Shown here: one piece after another, positions 1 to 5,688 of the stretch | How positions within the stretch are numbered: the stretch's first letter is position 1 | Layout: every line of letters starts with the position of its first letter | Origin: Clostridiales bacterium | GTDB lineage: Bacteria > Bacillota > Clostridia > Oscillospirales > Oscillospiraceae | Length of the DNA: 7,672 bases | Reading direction: 5' to 3' | Assembly (NCBI GenBank): GCA_021200895.1 | Contig: JAJQFX010000164.1 | Location: 1 to 7,672, forward strand | Translations under genes and position numbers: made by a program | The notes under the pieces: generated by a model | What the model was told of the DNA's origin: nothing | What the model saw: only the letters and a program-made list of their open reading frames with translations | Database searches by the model: none

Positions 1-132
1 GCGCTGTGCCTGGGCGGCTGCGTGGGCCTCCCTGCGCTGGGTCTGGAACGCCTCGTGAGCCTCTCTGCGCTGGGCCTGGGCAGCTTCGTGGGCCTCTTTG
101 CGCTGGGCCTGAGCGGTCTCCTGGGCCTTCCT
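1..132. repeat. 33-bp tandem repeats inside the hendecad-repeat gene
   Basis: Four consecutive 33-base units (1-33, 34-66, 67-99, 100-132) each begin GCGCTG on the plus strand. They share a body of the form GCGCTGGGCCTGGGC followed by a more variable half. Each unit codes for one 11-residue repeat on the minus strand. The fourth unit is the most diverged, and the series continues past the left edge. The units are in-frame, so gain or loss of a unit would change protein length without a frameshift. Confidence 0.8.
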
Positions 133-291
133 GCGGGCCGCCGCCTCCTTGCGTTGGGCGGCCCTGTCCCGGGCCAGAGGGTCCTTCTCCCGGTGGAAGA
201 ACTGCTCCCGCCAGGCTTGCCGGGGAGTGATCTCCCAGGGTGGACTAGGTTCCTTCCGGGAACGTCCCTCCAACTCATCTGTATAACGCAT
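1..291 (-). CDS. Unrecognised hendecad-repeat (coiled-coil) protein, N-terminal part
   Basis: This is an open frame of 97 codons with an ATG at 289-291, running off the left edge of the window without a stop. An AAGGGAGA ribosome site lies about 8 bases before the ATG. Residues 1-40 are charged and proline-containing (MRYTDELEGRSRKEPSPPWE at the start). From about residue 41 the chain is almost only Ala, Arg, Lys, Glu, Gln and His, and from about residue 54 it repeats every 11 residues with units such as AQAQRKEAHEA, AQAQRREAHEA and FQTQRREAHAA. An 11-residue period is typical of hendecad coiled coils, so a long rod-like helix is likely. There is no signal peptide or membrane segment in the visible part. 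It follows the histidine kinase gene by 69 bases on the same strand and may be read with it. I do not recognise the family and assign no function. Confidence 0.7.
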   Translation of the reverse strand, partial: MRYTDELEGRSRKEPSPPWEITPRQAWREQFFHREKDPLARDRAAQRKEAAARRKAQETAQAQRKEAHEAAQAQRREAHEAFQTQRREAHAAAQAQR

Positions 292-348
292 CCAATTCTC
301 TCCCTTTTACGGTCTCTTATCAATACAAAACGTATAAAACTGACCAAA

Positions 349-365
349 AATAACGGCAGGTTATT
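349..365 (-). terminator. Weak terminator-like hairpin at the end of the histidine kinase gene
   Basis: On the minus strand AATAAC, a 5-base loop and GTTATT form a 6-bp AT-rich stem that includes the kinase stop codon. The stem runs straight into a short T run (TTTTT including stem bases). The stem is too weak for an efficient terminator, so read-through into the downstream repeat-protein gene is likely. The rest of 292-348 holds no promoter I would trust. Confidence 0.25.
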
Positions 366-1806
366 CGGAGCGGGTCAGGGTAAAGACGAACTCCGTCACG
401 CCGTCCTCGCTGGTGACGGTGATGCTCTCCTGGATGCCGCTCAGGATCGTCTTAACGATGTACAGCCCCAGGCCGACGCCCTCCTTGTCCAGGCTGCGGG
501 AGCGGTCGCTCTTGTGGAACCGGTCAAAGATGAAGGGCAGCTCCTCGGCGGGGATGGTCTCCCCGACGTTGCGGACGGTGATGTAGACCTTCTTCCCCTT
601 GGGCACCACATAGAAGCCGATGGAGGTGCCCCGATGGGCGAACTTGGCGGCGTTGTCCAGCAGGTTATAGCACACCTGGGTGATGGAGTCCTCGTCCCCC
701 CAGACCATGGTGGACGCTTCCAGCAGCTGAACGTCCATATCCAGCCCTCGCTGGGTGATTTTCCGCTCCAGGCTGATGATGACCTTGGCCACCGTCTCGT
801 TCAGGTCGAACTGGCTCTGGGTCTGGGGTGGGCCGGCTTGGGTCTGGGCGGCCAGGCGGCTGGCGTCCAGCATCCGCCGCACCAGGCGGGACAGCCGCCG
901 GGTCTCGTTGGAGATGAGCTGGAGGGATTCCCGCTCCTTTTCCGGGGGAATGGTGCCGTCCAGCAGGCCGTCGGCAAAGCCCTGAATGGTGGTCATGGGG
1001 GTTTTCAACTCGTGGGAGATGTCGGAGACGAACTCCTGCCGCTGCTGCTCCGAGGCGGCGATGGAATCCGCCATGCCGTTGAAGGCGGTGGCCAGCGCCC
1101 CCACCTCGTCGGTGCGCTTGGTGTAGGCGGGGTCTACCCGCAGCTCATACTCCCCCATGGCGAAGCGGTTGACCAGGTTGGTCATCTCCATCATGGGCTT
1201 TGCGGAGCGCTGGCAGGTGAACCAGCAGAAGAAGAACGCGATGCACAGCACCACCAGGGCGGTCACCAGGAAGGCGAACTCCATGGAGTGCCACAGCTCG
1301 GAAAAGCTGTCCATATTCGCGGCAATCAGGAGGACACCCATAAGCGTGTTCTCCGCGCCGTTTTGCTCCGCCTGGTAGATGGGGATGGCCACCACCAGAT
1401 GCCTCTTCTCGTAGAGGCCCAGGGTGCTCATGCCGTCGAAGCTGCCCTCCGACAGGGTCTCGGAGATGACCTCCTGGTCAACCGTGCCGGAGAGAGCGTT
1501 GACCTCCTCCTCGCTGGTGTAGGAGAAGCGGACGACGCCGTCTACATTGCAGAACAGCACGTCCTCCGCTCCGGCGGTGGCTACGGAGAGGGCGCTGGCG
1601 TCGAACACGTCGTCCCGGTTCAGGGCAACGTCCATAATGCGCACCAGCTGGGTGGAGACGAAGCTGGCGTGCTCCGCCATGGTGTCCTTCTTCTCCTGGA
1701 CGATGCACTGATAGCTCAGCATCAGGAACACCGACCCCAGGATGGCGAAGGACAGGAGGATGATGGCCACCATGGCGGAAAAGAGCCGTCGAAAGCTGGT
1801 ATTCAT
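361..1806 (-). CDS. Membrane sensor histidine kinase (HAMP / HisKA / HATPase)
   Basis: This 481-residue sensor kinase should autophosphorylate on histidine and pass the phosphate to the response regulator encoded just upstream. Membrane segments are at about residues 10-31 and 176-198. They enclose an extracytoplasmic domain of about 140 residues that looks Cache/PAS-like (VLFCNVDGVVRFSY, then MGVLLIAANMD). A HAMP linker follows (about 199-252), then the HisKA box SDISHELKTP with H265 as phospho-acceptor. The ATPase N box is NLLDNAAKF (N381, N385), the F box FIFDRFHKSD and the G2 box GVGLGLYI (443-450). The G1 box is the NxG variant (VRNVGETIP) rather than DxGxG, as in VanS/PhoR-like kinases. 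I chose the ATG at 1804-1806, with GGAAGG 9 bases upstream and 5 bases after the regulator stop. An in-frame ATG at 1869 would overlap the regulator gene and add 21 residues unlike a kinase N-terminus. The signal sensed cannot be read from the sequence. Confidence 0.93.
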   Translation of the reverse strand: MNTSFRRLFSAMVAIILLSFAILGSVFLMLSYQCIVQEKKDTMAEHASFVSTQLVRIMDVALNRDDVFDASALSVATAGAEDVLFCNVDGVVRFSYTSEEEVNALSGTVDQEVISETLSEGSFDGMSTLGLYEKRHLVVAIPIYQAEQNGAENTLMGVLLIAANMDSFSELWHSMEFAFLVTALVVLCIAFFFCWFTCQRSAKPMMEMTNLVNRFAMGEYELRVDPAYTKRTDEVGALATAFNGMADSIAASEQQRQEFVSDISHELKTPMTTIQGFADGLLDGTIPPEKERESLQLISNETRRLSRLVRRMLDASRLAAQTQAGPPQTQSQFDLNETVAKVIISLERKITQRGLDMDVQLLEASTMVWGDEDSITQVCYNLLDNAAKFAHRGTSIGFYVVPKGKKVYITVRNVGETIPAEELPFIFDRFHKSDRSRSLDKEGVGLGLYIVKTILSGIQESITVTSEDGVTEFVFTLTRSE

Positions 1807-1811
1807 CGCGC

Positions 1812-2498
1812 TCAGCCTTCCAGCAGCTCGAACTTGTAGCCAACGCCCCAGACGGTTTTCAGGCTCCACTTATCGCTGACGCCCTCCAGCTTCTCCCGCA
1901 GGCGCTTCACATGAACGTCCACGGTGCGGCTGTCGCCAAAGTAGTCAAAGCCCCAGACCTCGTCCAGCAGCTGGTTGCGGGTGAATACCCGGTTGGGGGT
2001 GGAGGCCAGATGGTACAGCAGTTCCATCTCCTTGGGGGGCGTGTCCACCCGTTTGCCGTCCACCAGCAGTTCGTAGGAGTCCATGTTGATGACCAGCTTG
2101 TCAAAGGTCAGCTTCTTCTCCTTCTGCTCCATGGTGCCATAGCGGCGCAGCACCGCGTGGATGCGGGCCAGCACCTCCTTCATCTCGAAGGGCTTGGTGA
2201 TGTAGTCGTCCGCGCCGTTTTCCAGGCCGTTCACCTTATCGCTGGTCTCGCCCTTGGCGGTCAGCATGATGATGGGTACCTGGGAGGTCTCCCGGATTTT
2301 CCGGCAGACGGCCCAACCGTCCATGACGGGCAGCATGATGTCCAGCATAATTAAATCCGGCGCAAAGCTGTGGAACAGTTCGATGGCCTTGCTGCCGTCC
2401 GGGGCGATGGACGTTTCAAAGCCCTCCTTCTCCAGATAGAGCTGAAGCAGCTCCGCAATATTGCTCTCATCCTCTACAATTAAAACCTTCAGCGCCAT
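1812..2498 (-). CDS. OmpR/PhoB-family response regulator
   Basis: This 228-residue DNA-binding response regulator is the partner of the kinase that follows 5 bases later. The receiver domain spans residues 1-120, with acidic pocket E9/D10, phospho-acceptor D53 (in LIMLDIMLP), T80 and K102 (in TKPF). A winged-helix Trans_Reg_C domain covers about 130-226, with the typical TPPKEMELLYHL, the recognition-helix segment DSRTVDVHVKRLREKL and the final VWGVGYKF. All key residues are present and the length is normal for the family. The ATG at 2496-2498 is preceded by GAGGA at 7 bases. It likely acts as a transcription activator or repressor in the cytoplasm when phosphorylated. A -10 box and a direct repeat upstream suggest its own promoter and perhaps autoregulation. 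The target genes are not known. Confidence 0.95.
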   Translation of the reverse strand: MALKVLIVEDESNIAELLQLYLEKEGFETSIAPDGSKAIELFHSFAPDLIMLDIMLPVMDGWAVCRKIRETSQVPIIMLTAKGETSDKVNGLENGADDYITKPFEMKEVLARIHAVLRRYGTMEQKEKKLTFDKLVINMDSYELLVDGKRVDTPPKEMELLYHLASTPNRVFTRNQLLDEVWGFDYFGDSRTVDVHVKRLREKLEGVSDKWSLKTVWGVGYKFELLEG

Positions 2499-2547
2499 AT
2501 TCAGTTCCTCACCTTCCTGCCAGAGGCGGTGCGCCCCGGCTATCGTT

Positions 2548-2565
2548 CCCGCCCTACAAGGCGGG
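2548..2565 (-). other. Short GC hairpin in the leader of the two-component operon
   Basis: CCCGCC, a 6-base loop and GGCGGG form a perfect 6-bp stem in the proposed 5' leader of the response-regulator transcript. No T run follows on the minus strand, so it is not a terminator. It lies about 50 bases before the start codon and does not mask the ribosome site. No function can be assigned. Confidence 0.3.
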
Positions 2566-2587
2566 CGCAGACCAGTTTCATACCTTT

Positions 2588-2618
2588 ATTATAACGTATC
2601 TCACAGCATTTGCGTGAA
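2588..2618 (-). promoter_or_regulatory. Probable promoter of the two-component operon
   Basis: A perfect TATAAT (-10) lies at 2588-2593 on the minus strand. The best -35 is TTCACG at 2613-2618, 19 bases away, which is poor in sequence and long in spacing. A weak -35 with a perfect -10 is common for activator-dependent promoters. The leader to the regulator ATG would be about 80-85 bases. The promoter sits right behind the stop of the upstream ArgRS-like gene. Confidence 0.5.
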
Positions 2619-2629
2619 TATTTTGTAAA
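2613..2629 (-). promoter_or_regulatory. Candidate direct-repeat binding site (TTTACA-N5-TTCACG)
   Basis: On the minus strand two related hexamers, TTTACA and TTCACG, are spaced by 5 bases (11-bp repeat period) and cover the weak -35 of the regulator promoter. OmpR/PhoB-family regulators bind direct repeats of about this period, and Bacillus PhoP uses TTAACA-type repeats with similar spacing. Binding by the product of this operon is an inference from two short hexamers only. Confidence 0.3.
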
Positions 2630-3310
2630 TCACAGGGAATCGAGCCCCTGCTCCAGTACCCGACAGGCGGCCAGGGCGGTGCGGGGCGGCAGGCGCTGGG
2701 GGGCGACGCGCCAGACGGCCTCCGCCGCCCGCAGCAGGCTCCTGGCGTGGGGCAGGCTGCCCGCCGCCTGCTCCAGGCATTCCGCCAGAGCGAGGAGCAG
2801 CCCCTGCTCCTCCACCGTATACGCCTTTGGCGGCGTCTCGCCGCCAAAGGCGGCCAGCCGCCGGGCGGTGTACCGCAGCAGCCAGCCCGGATTTTCCCTG
2901 TCCTGACGGGCGGCCAGGCCGGGGCTTGGGGCCTTGCCCTTGGCAAGCAGCGTCAGAAGCCGCCAGTCAAAGGGGTGGATGGATGCCGGATAGTCCGGAA
3001 GAGTGACAGGATACTGTCCTTTTTGTACAGGATACTCAACTAAAAGGGCGGCGTCCTCCACGCTGCGGTACCAGCCCTGGGACAGGGTGAAATTGAGGTA
3101 CCCTCCCTGGGCCTCCACAGCGGAGAAGCAGGTGCCCTCCAGAGGGAGCCGGTGGGCCAGCGCCCCGACCAGCGCCTCCGGTGTCTGCCCGGCGTCCCGC
3201 GCCAGCGCGAAGGCGGCGGGGCTGGCGATGATTTGCCCTCGCAGCCTGGCCCCCGGCCCGCCGGTGAGCAGGTCGGCGGCGGCCCGGGCCTGGGTCAGCG
3301 GCCATTCCAC
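2630..3310 (-). CDS. ArgRS-like protein without catalytic core (Add-1-like plus DALR anticodon-binding domain)
   Basis: This 226-residue protein resembles the two ends of arginyl-tRNA synthetase joined together. Residues about 25-82 match the Add-1 pattern: GQIIASPAAFALAR, then GYLNFTLSQGWY, comparable to the pGFINFxLS motif. Residues about 137-226 match the DALR domain: RENPGWLLRYTARRLAAF resembles ENPVYYVQYAHARI, and the C-terminal CRVLEQGLDSL resembles RQVLxNGLDLLG. The roughly 300-residue Rossmann core with its HIGH and KMSK motifs is absent, so it cannot activate arginine. It may bind tRNA-Arg or be a decayed relic, and the role is unknown. The gene follows a DUF1934 gene, as argS follows ywiB in Bacillus subtilis, which supports descent from argS. 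I chose the GTG at 3308-3310 because GGGAG lies 10 bases upstream. An in-frame ATG at 3334 has no ribosome site but would add 8 residues. Confidence 0.75.
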   Translation of the reverse strand: MEWPLTQARAAADLLTGGPGARLRGQIIASPAAFALARDAGQTPEALVGALAHRLPLEGTCFSAVEAQGGYLNFTLSQGWYRSVEDAALLVEYPVQKGQYPVTLPDYPASIHPFDWRLLTLLAKGKAPSPGLAARQDRENPGWLLRYTARRLAAFGGETPPKAYTVEEQGLLLALAECLEQAAGSLPHARSLLRAAEAVWRVAPQRLPPRTALAACRVLEQGLDSL

Positions 3311-3350
3311 AGGCGATGCACTCCCTTCCTGCATGAGTTGACAGGGCGCG

Positions 3351-3794
3351 TCACTGCGGGAGGGGGGCTTCCCGCACGTTGACATAGAGGGAGTTCTCCC
3401 CAGCCATGGCGTGGTCGATGTCGATGGAGAAGTCGATTTCCATATCCCCGCCGCAGTCCCCCATGCTGTTGCGCACATGGCGGGCGCAGACCCCCACCTG
3501 CATCTGGCCGTAGGGGGTGGCGTACAGCGCCGTGTGCCGCCGCCCCTCCTCGAAGAGCATCTGGTTGTTCACCGGGCCGGAGCGCATCAGCAGGATGCGC
3601 TTGGGGGTGATTTTAAAGGTGGTGGTGGTGCCCTGCATCCCGGTCAGCTCCGTCTCCTCATAGCTCAGGTCGTAGTGCCCGGCCTTCTCACCGATGGCCA
3701 GGGTGCCCTGGGTGATGAGTTGAACGGTCTCCTCCTCTTGGCCCTCATAGGTGGGCTTGCCCTGAATGGTAATCGTCACATCTTTGACTCTCAT
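3351..3794 (-). CDS. DUF1934 (YwiB-like) beta-barrel protein
   Basis: This 147-residue protein fits the DUF1934/YwiB family of small calycin-like beta-barrels found in Firmicutes. Visible family features are the opening VTITIQGKPTYEGQEEETVQLITQG, given here only as the stretch around residues 6-30, the YDLSYEETELTGMQGTTTTF segment with its E-T-E core, and a late strand pattern with alternating residues (MEIDFSIDID). There is no signal peptide, so it is probably cytoplasmic. The molecular function of the family is not established. AAAGGA lies 9 bases before the ATG at 3792-3794. The next gene, an ArgRS-like fragment, starts about 40 bases after the stop. In Bacillus subtilis the family member sits beside argS, so the pairing here is an old one. 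Confidence 0.85.
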   Translation of the reverse strand: MRVKDVTITIQGKPTYEGQEEETVQLITQGTLAIGEKAGHYDLSYEETELTGMQGTTTTFKITPKRILLMRSGPVNNQMLFEEGRRHTALYATPYGQMQVGVCARHVRNSMGDCGGDMEIDFSIDIDHAMAGENSLYVNVREAPLPQ

Positions 3795-3815
3795 GGTGCA
3801 TATTCCTTTCCGGGG

Positions 3816-3839
3816 GGGGGCGTTTGATGGTGCGCCCCC
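3816..3839 (-). other. 5'-leader stem-loop with C9 tract before DUF1934
   Basis: On the minus strand GGGGGCG, a 10-base loop and CGCCCCC form a 7-bp GC stem. It lies at the very start of the predicted DUF1934 transcript. The right arm runs into a homopolymer of nine C (3812-3820), whose end is 2 bases from the AAAGGA ribosome site at 3804-3809. There is no T run. It could affect mRNA stability or access to the ribosome site. Confidence 0.45.
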
Positions 3840-3850
3840 GTTGTGCCTTC

Positions 3851-3879
3851 ATCATATAATAAACGTCCCAGGAAAACAA
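3851..3879 (-). promoter_or_regulatory. Probable sigma-A promoter of the DUF1934 operon
   Basis: On the minus strand TTGTTT (3874-3879) and TATGAT (3851-3856) are separated by exactly 17 bases. Transcription would start near 3844, giving a leader of about 50 bases that opens with the GC stem-loop. The promoter faces away from the one at 3928, and the two share an AT-rich divergent region. Confidence 0.55.
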
Positions 3880-3927
3880 GGGCCATTTCAAATTTTCTTG
3901 CCGGGCGGTGCAGCGACATATTTCCAT

Positions 3928-3955
3928 TTGACAACGGCGGAAAAATGCATATACT
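3928..3955 (+). promoter_or_regulatory. Strong sigma-A promoter for the 140-residue protein gene
   Basis: Perfect TTGACA (3928-3933), a 16-base spacer and TATACT (3950-3955), with a second overlapping TATACT at 3955-3960. The spacer contains GAAAAATGCATA, a 12-mer that recurs before spoVT. The predicted leader to the ATG is about 90 bases and contains a hairpin. Confidence 0.75.
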
Positions 3956-3994
3956 ATACTGTAAGGTATGATTGGTTTCCCCGCTGGGGCGCCT

Positions 3995-4013
3995 CCGGCC
4001 CGCTGCTGGCCGG
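3995..4013 (+). other. Leader hairpin before the 140-residue protein gene
   Basis: CCGGCC, a 7-base loop and GGCCGG form a perfect 6-bp stem about 35 bases into the predicted leader. There is no T run, so it is not a terminator, and the ribosome site at 4041-4044 is outside it. It has no recognisable riboswitch architecture. Confidence 0.3.
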
Positions 4014-4052
4014 ATGTCTCCCGCGTGCGTTCTTTTGGATGGAGTACCGGTT

Positions 4053-4475
4053 ATGAAACTCGAACTGACAGAAAAACAATATCGCCGCCTGCTGGACATG
4101 GCCTATATTGGCAACTGGGTGCTGAACTCCGCCCGGGGGGAGGACCGCTTTACGGACTATGACGAGGTGGAGTCGTTGCTCTTCTCCAAGGCTCCGGGGC
4201 TGGGCATGAAGGACCTGGCGGAGTGGTGGAATGGCGAGGTGGTGCCTTCTCCGGCCTTCGTCGCCGGAGGCATCCACGAGGCCATTGCGGACTATGAGGA
4301 CTCGGTGTTCTTTGACATCCTGGCGGAGGAGCTGGCCCGACGGGATATGCACGACGCCCCCATTGACGAGTACAACCTGGATGAGCTGAACCGCCGCATC
4401 GACGAATACATGACGGAGTTTGAAGCCCACGGCACCGACCATGTGCAGGTGACGACGGACACGGATTCCCGCTGA
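4053..4475 (+). CDS. Conserved-looking hypothetical protein of unknown function, 140 aa
   Basis: I do not recognise a named family. The ATG at 4053 has GGAG 8 bases upstream. An upstream in-frame ATG at 3972 would add 27 residues unlike the rest and has no good ribosome site. The product is cytoplasmic by appearance, with no signal peptide or membrane segment. It is rich in Asp and Glu, has no cysteine, and looks mostly helical (TEKQYRRLLDMAYIGNWVLN near the start, LDELNRRIDEYMTEFEAHG near the end), followed by a short polar tail. The middle has an aromatic stretch (DLAEWWNGEV) and an acidic helix (EAIADYEDSVFFDILAEEL). It is a single-gene unit, with a strong promoter upstream and an intrinsic terminator 12 bases after the stop, divergent from DUF1934. 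The strong promoter suggests steady expression. Confidence 0.85.
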   Translation: MKLELTEKQYRRLLDMAYIGNWVLNSARGEDRFTDYDEVESLLFSKAPGLGMKDLAEWWNGEVVPSPAFVAGGIHEAIADYEDSVFFDILAEELARRDMHDAPIDEYNLDELNRRIDEYMTEFEAHGTDHVQVTTDTDSR

Positions 4476-4486
4476 GGAATCTCCAT

Positions 4487-4530
4487 AAAAACGCGCTGCC
4501 TCAGAAATCATATGAGGCGGCGCGTTTTTT
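4487..4530 (+). terminator. Intrinsic terminator after the 140-residue protein gene
   Basis: A 13-bp stem (4491-4503 with 4513-4525, one T-G wobble) with a 9-base loop is followed by six T (4525-4530). A run of five A on the left side could make it work on the other strand too, but no minus-strand gene ends here. Confidence 0.9.
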
Positions 4531-4585
4531 GCGCACGCTTTCCCAAGCTGCCGCTGCTCCGGCCCGGGCGCGGACGGAGAAAAAT

Positions 4586-4614
4586 GCATAAACTCTTCCA
4601 TTTTACAGAGAATA
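4586..4614 (+). promoter_or_regulatory. Candidate forespore-sigma promoter of spoVT
   Basis: GCATA (4586-4590), 17 bases, then GAGAATA (4608-4614). The -35 fits the GHATR form of sigma-G and the -10 matches CATNHTA at four of its informative positions (A, H, T, A) but not at C or T. spoVT is sigma-G controlled in Bacillus subtilis, which is why I looked for this. No good sigma-A promoter is seen between the preceding terminator and the gene. Confidence 0.35.
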
Positions 4615-4668
4615 CGTTCAGCCGTAGGGCAGGAAAACGCGTAGAGATAGAAAATGGAGGAACAAGCG

Positions 4669-5211
4669 ATGAAAGCGACGGGTATTGTTAGGCGCATTGA
4701 CGATTTGGGCCGGGTGGTCATTCCCAAGGAGATTCGGAGGACTATGCGGATTCGGGAGGGCGACCCCCTGGAGATTTATACAGACCGGGACGGCGAAGTG
4801 ATTTTCAAGAAGTACTCCCTGATGGGCGGGATGTCGGAGTGCGCGGTGCAGCTGTGCGAGAGCCTGTACAAGACCACAGGCTGCCCCACCCTGATCACCG
4901 ACCGGGACGCGGTCATCGCCGTCTCCGGCATCCCCAAGCGGGAGGCGCTGGAGAAGCACGTCTCTGCGCCGCTGGAGAACATCATGGAGGGCCGCAGCAT
5001 TTACCAGTACCGGGAGGGGGCCAACCGCCTGCCCGTTGTGGAGAGCAGCGACAGCCTGCAGGTGGCTACGGCGGCCCCCATCCTCACCGGCGGCGACGTG
5101 ATGGGCTGCGTGGTCTTCGCCGCCCAGGACGGGGCCATACCGGGGGGTGAGACGGAGTTTAAGCTGGCCCAGACCGCTTCCGGCTTCCTCGGGCGGCATA
5201 TGGAAAGTTAA
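4669..5211 (+). CDS. spoVT: Stage V sporulation protein T (SpoVT), AbrB-family regulator
   Basis: This 180-residue protein is close to the usual SpoVT length. Residues 1-50 form the AbrB-type swapped-hairpin DNA-binding domain with the hallmark GIVRRIDDLGRVVIPKEIRR followed by REGDPLEIYTD. Residues about 55-178 form the GAF-like regulatory domain (TLITDRDAVIAVSGIPKRE, then AAPILTGGDVMGCVVF). In Bacillus subtilis SpoVT is a tetrameric regulator that acts late in the forespore, adjusting sigma-G genes and thereby spore coat, germination and dormancy properties. The same role is inferred here. The ATG at 4669 is preceded by GGAGG at 8 bases. An in-frame ATG at 4654 lies in front of that ribosome site and is not favoured. 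It stands alone between two terminators. It is the best single sign that this organism forms spores. Confidence 0.93.
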   Translation: MKATGIVRRIDDLGRVVIPKEIRRTMRIREGDPLEIYTDRDGEVIFKKYSLMGGMSECAVQLCESLYKTTGCPTLITDRDAVIAVSGIPKREALEKHVSAPLENIMEGRSIYQYREGANRLPVVESSDSLQVATAAPILTGGDVMGCVVFAAQDGAIPGGETEFKLAQTASGFLGRHMES

Positions 5212-5224
5212 AAGGGAGCTTCGC

Positions 5225-5274
5225 CCAGCGGGCAGGCAGGACGTGAACCGCGTTTGCCTGCCCGCTGGTTTTGT
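5225..5274 (+). terminator. Intrinsic terminator after spoVT
   Basis: A perfect 14-bp GC-rich stem (5225-5238 with 5255-5268) with a 16-base loop, which can fold a small inner ACG/CGT stem, is followed by TTTTG. The T run is short, but the stem is very stable. Confidence 0.75.
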
Positions 5275-5316
5275 GGGGGCTGACCCGTGCAATGGTTTCA
5301 GTGTGGTTACAATGTA

Positions 5317-5345
5317 TTGACAGAACTGCCCGGCTATGGTATACT
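5317..5345 (+). promoter_or_regulatory. Near-consensus sigma-A promoter for antitoxin / L,D-transpeptidase genes
   Basis: TTGACA (5317-5322), exactly 17 bases, TATACT (5340-5345). The leader to the GTG at 5377 is about 25 bases. As there is no terminator or promoter between the next two genes, it should drive both. The A+T-rich stretch just before the -35 is modest. Confidence 0.85.
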
Positions 5346-5376
5346 GCAACATATCCGAGGAAAGGACTGATTTGGA

Positions 5377-5688
5377 GTGGATACGACGCTATCTGTTGCC
5401 ACTGCGCCAAAAACCGGAACGTTTCAGATGCGCATCAACCCTGAAATCAAGCGGCAGGTGGAGGAGATTTACGCGGCCTGTGGTATGACGCTGACGGACG
5501 CCATCAATGCGTTCCTCCAGCAGTCCATCAACGTGGGCGGCCTGCCCTTTCTTGTGACGACTAACGGCAGAGAAGCCCTCCGGGAGCAGGCGCTGTTCCT
5601 GCTGATGCAGGAGTACCAGGCGGGCAGCCCCCCTGTACATCCCGCCAACGGCTCCGGGGCGGAGCAACTGACAGAATTTGGAACCTGA
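5377..5688 (+). CDS. RelB/DinJ-family antitoxin-like protein, without a neighbouring toxin
   Basis: This 103-residue protein has the ribbon-helix-helix layout of RelB/DinJ antitoxins. A short strand (TFQMRI, 15-20) is followed by helix A (PEIKRQVEEIYAACG), then the TLTDAINAFLQQSI helix and the family-typical GGLPF (54-58). The remaining 45 residues would be the toxin-binding tail. They are Pro/Gly-rich near the end and may be disordered. Such proteins bind DNA as dimers and normally neutralise a YafQ/RelE mRNA nuclease encoded next to them. Here no toxin gene is present on either side: spoVT lies before and a cell-wall enzyme gene starts 24 bases after. It may instead act as a transcription repressor of this transcript. 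The start is GTG (5377), with GAGGAAAGGA upstream. An internal ATG at 5428 would remove the first strand. Confidence 0.8.
   Translation: MDTTLSVATAPKTGTFQMRINPEIKRQVEEIYAACGMTLTDAINAFLQQSINVGGLPFLVTTNGREALREQALFLLMQEYQAGSPPVHPANGSGAEQLTEFGT

Noticed and set aside
292..360. Possible promoter for the hendecad-repeat gene (TTGGTC, 16 bases, TATTGA)
   Set aside because: Both hexamers are poor matches in an AT-rich gap of 69 bases where such matches are expected by chance. Read-through from the kinase gene is as likely.
22..1839. 605-codon open frame on the plus strand opposite the histidine kinase
   Set aside because: It is a shadow frame caused by high GC and biased codon use. The minus strand carries a full set of kinase motifs, while the plus-strand translation is a Gly/Leu/Val/His-rich string with no domain and no ribosome site.
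3005..3036. Direct repeat ACAGGATACT (3006-3015 and 3027-3036) with a small GACAG/CTGTC hairpin
   Set aside because: It lies inside the ArgRS-like gene and codes for the small amino-acid repeat EYPVQKGQYPV. This is enough to explain it, and no promoter or operator context is seen.
3954..4727. 257-codon minus-strand open frame over the 140-residue gene, terminator and spoVT start
   Set aside because: It runs through a clear terminator and two well-supported plus-strand gene starts and shows no domain.
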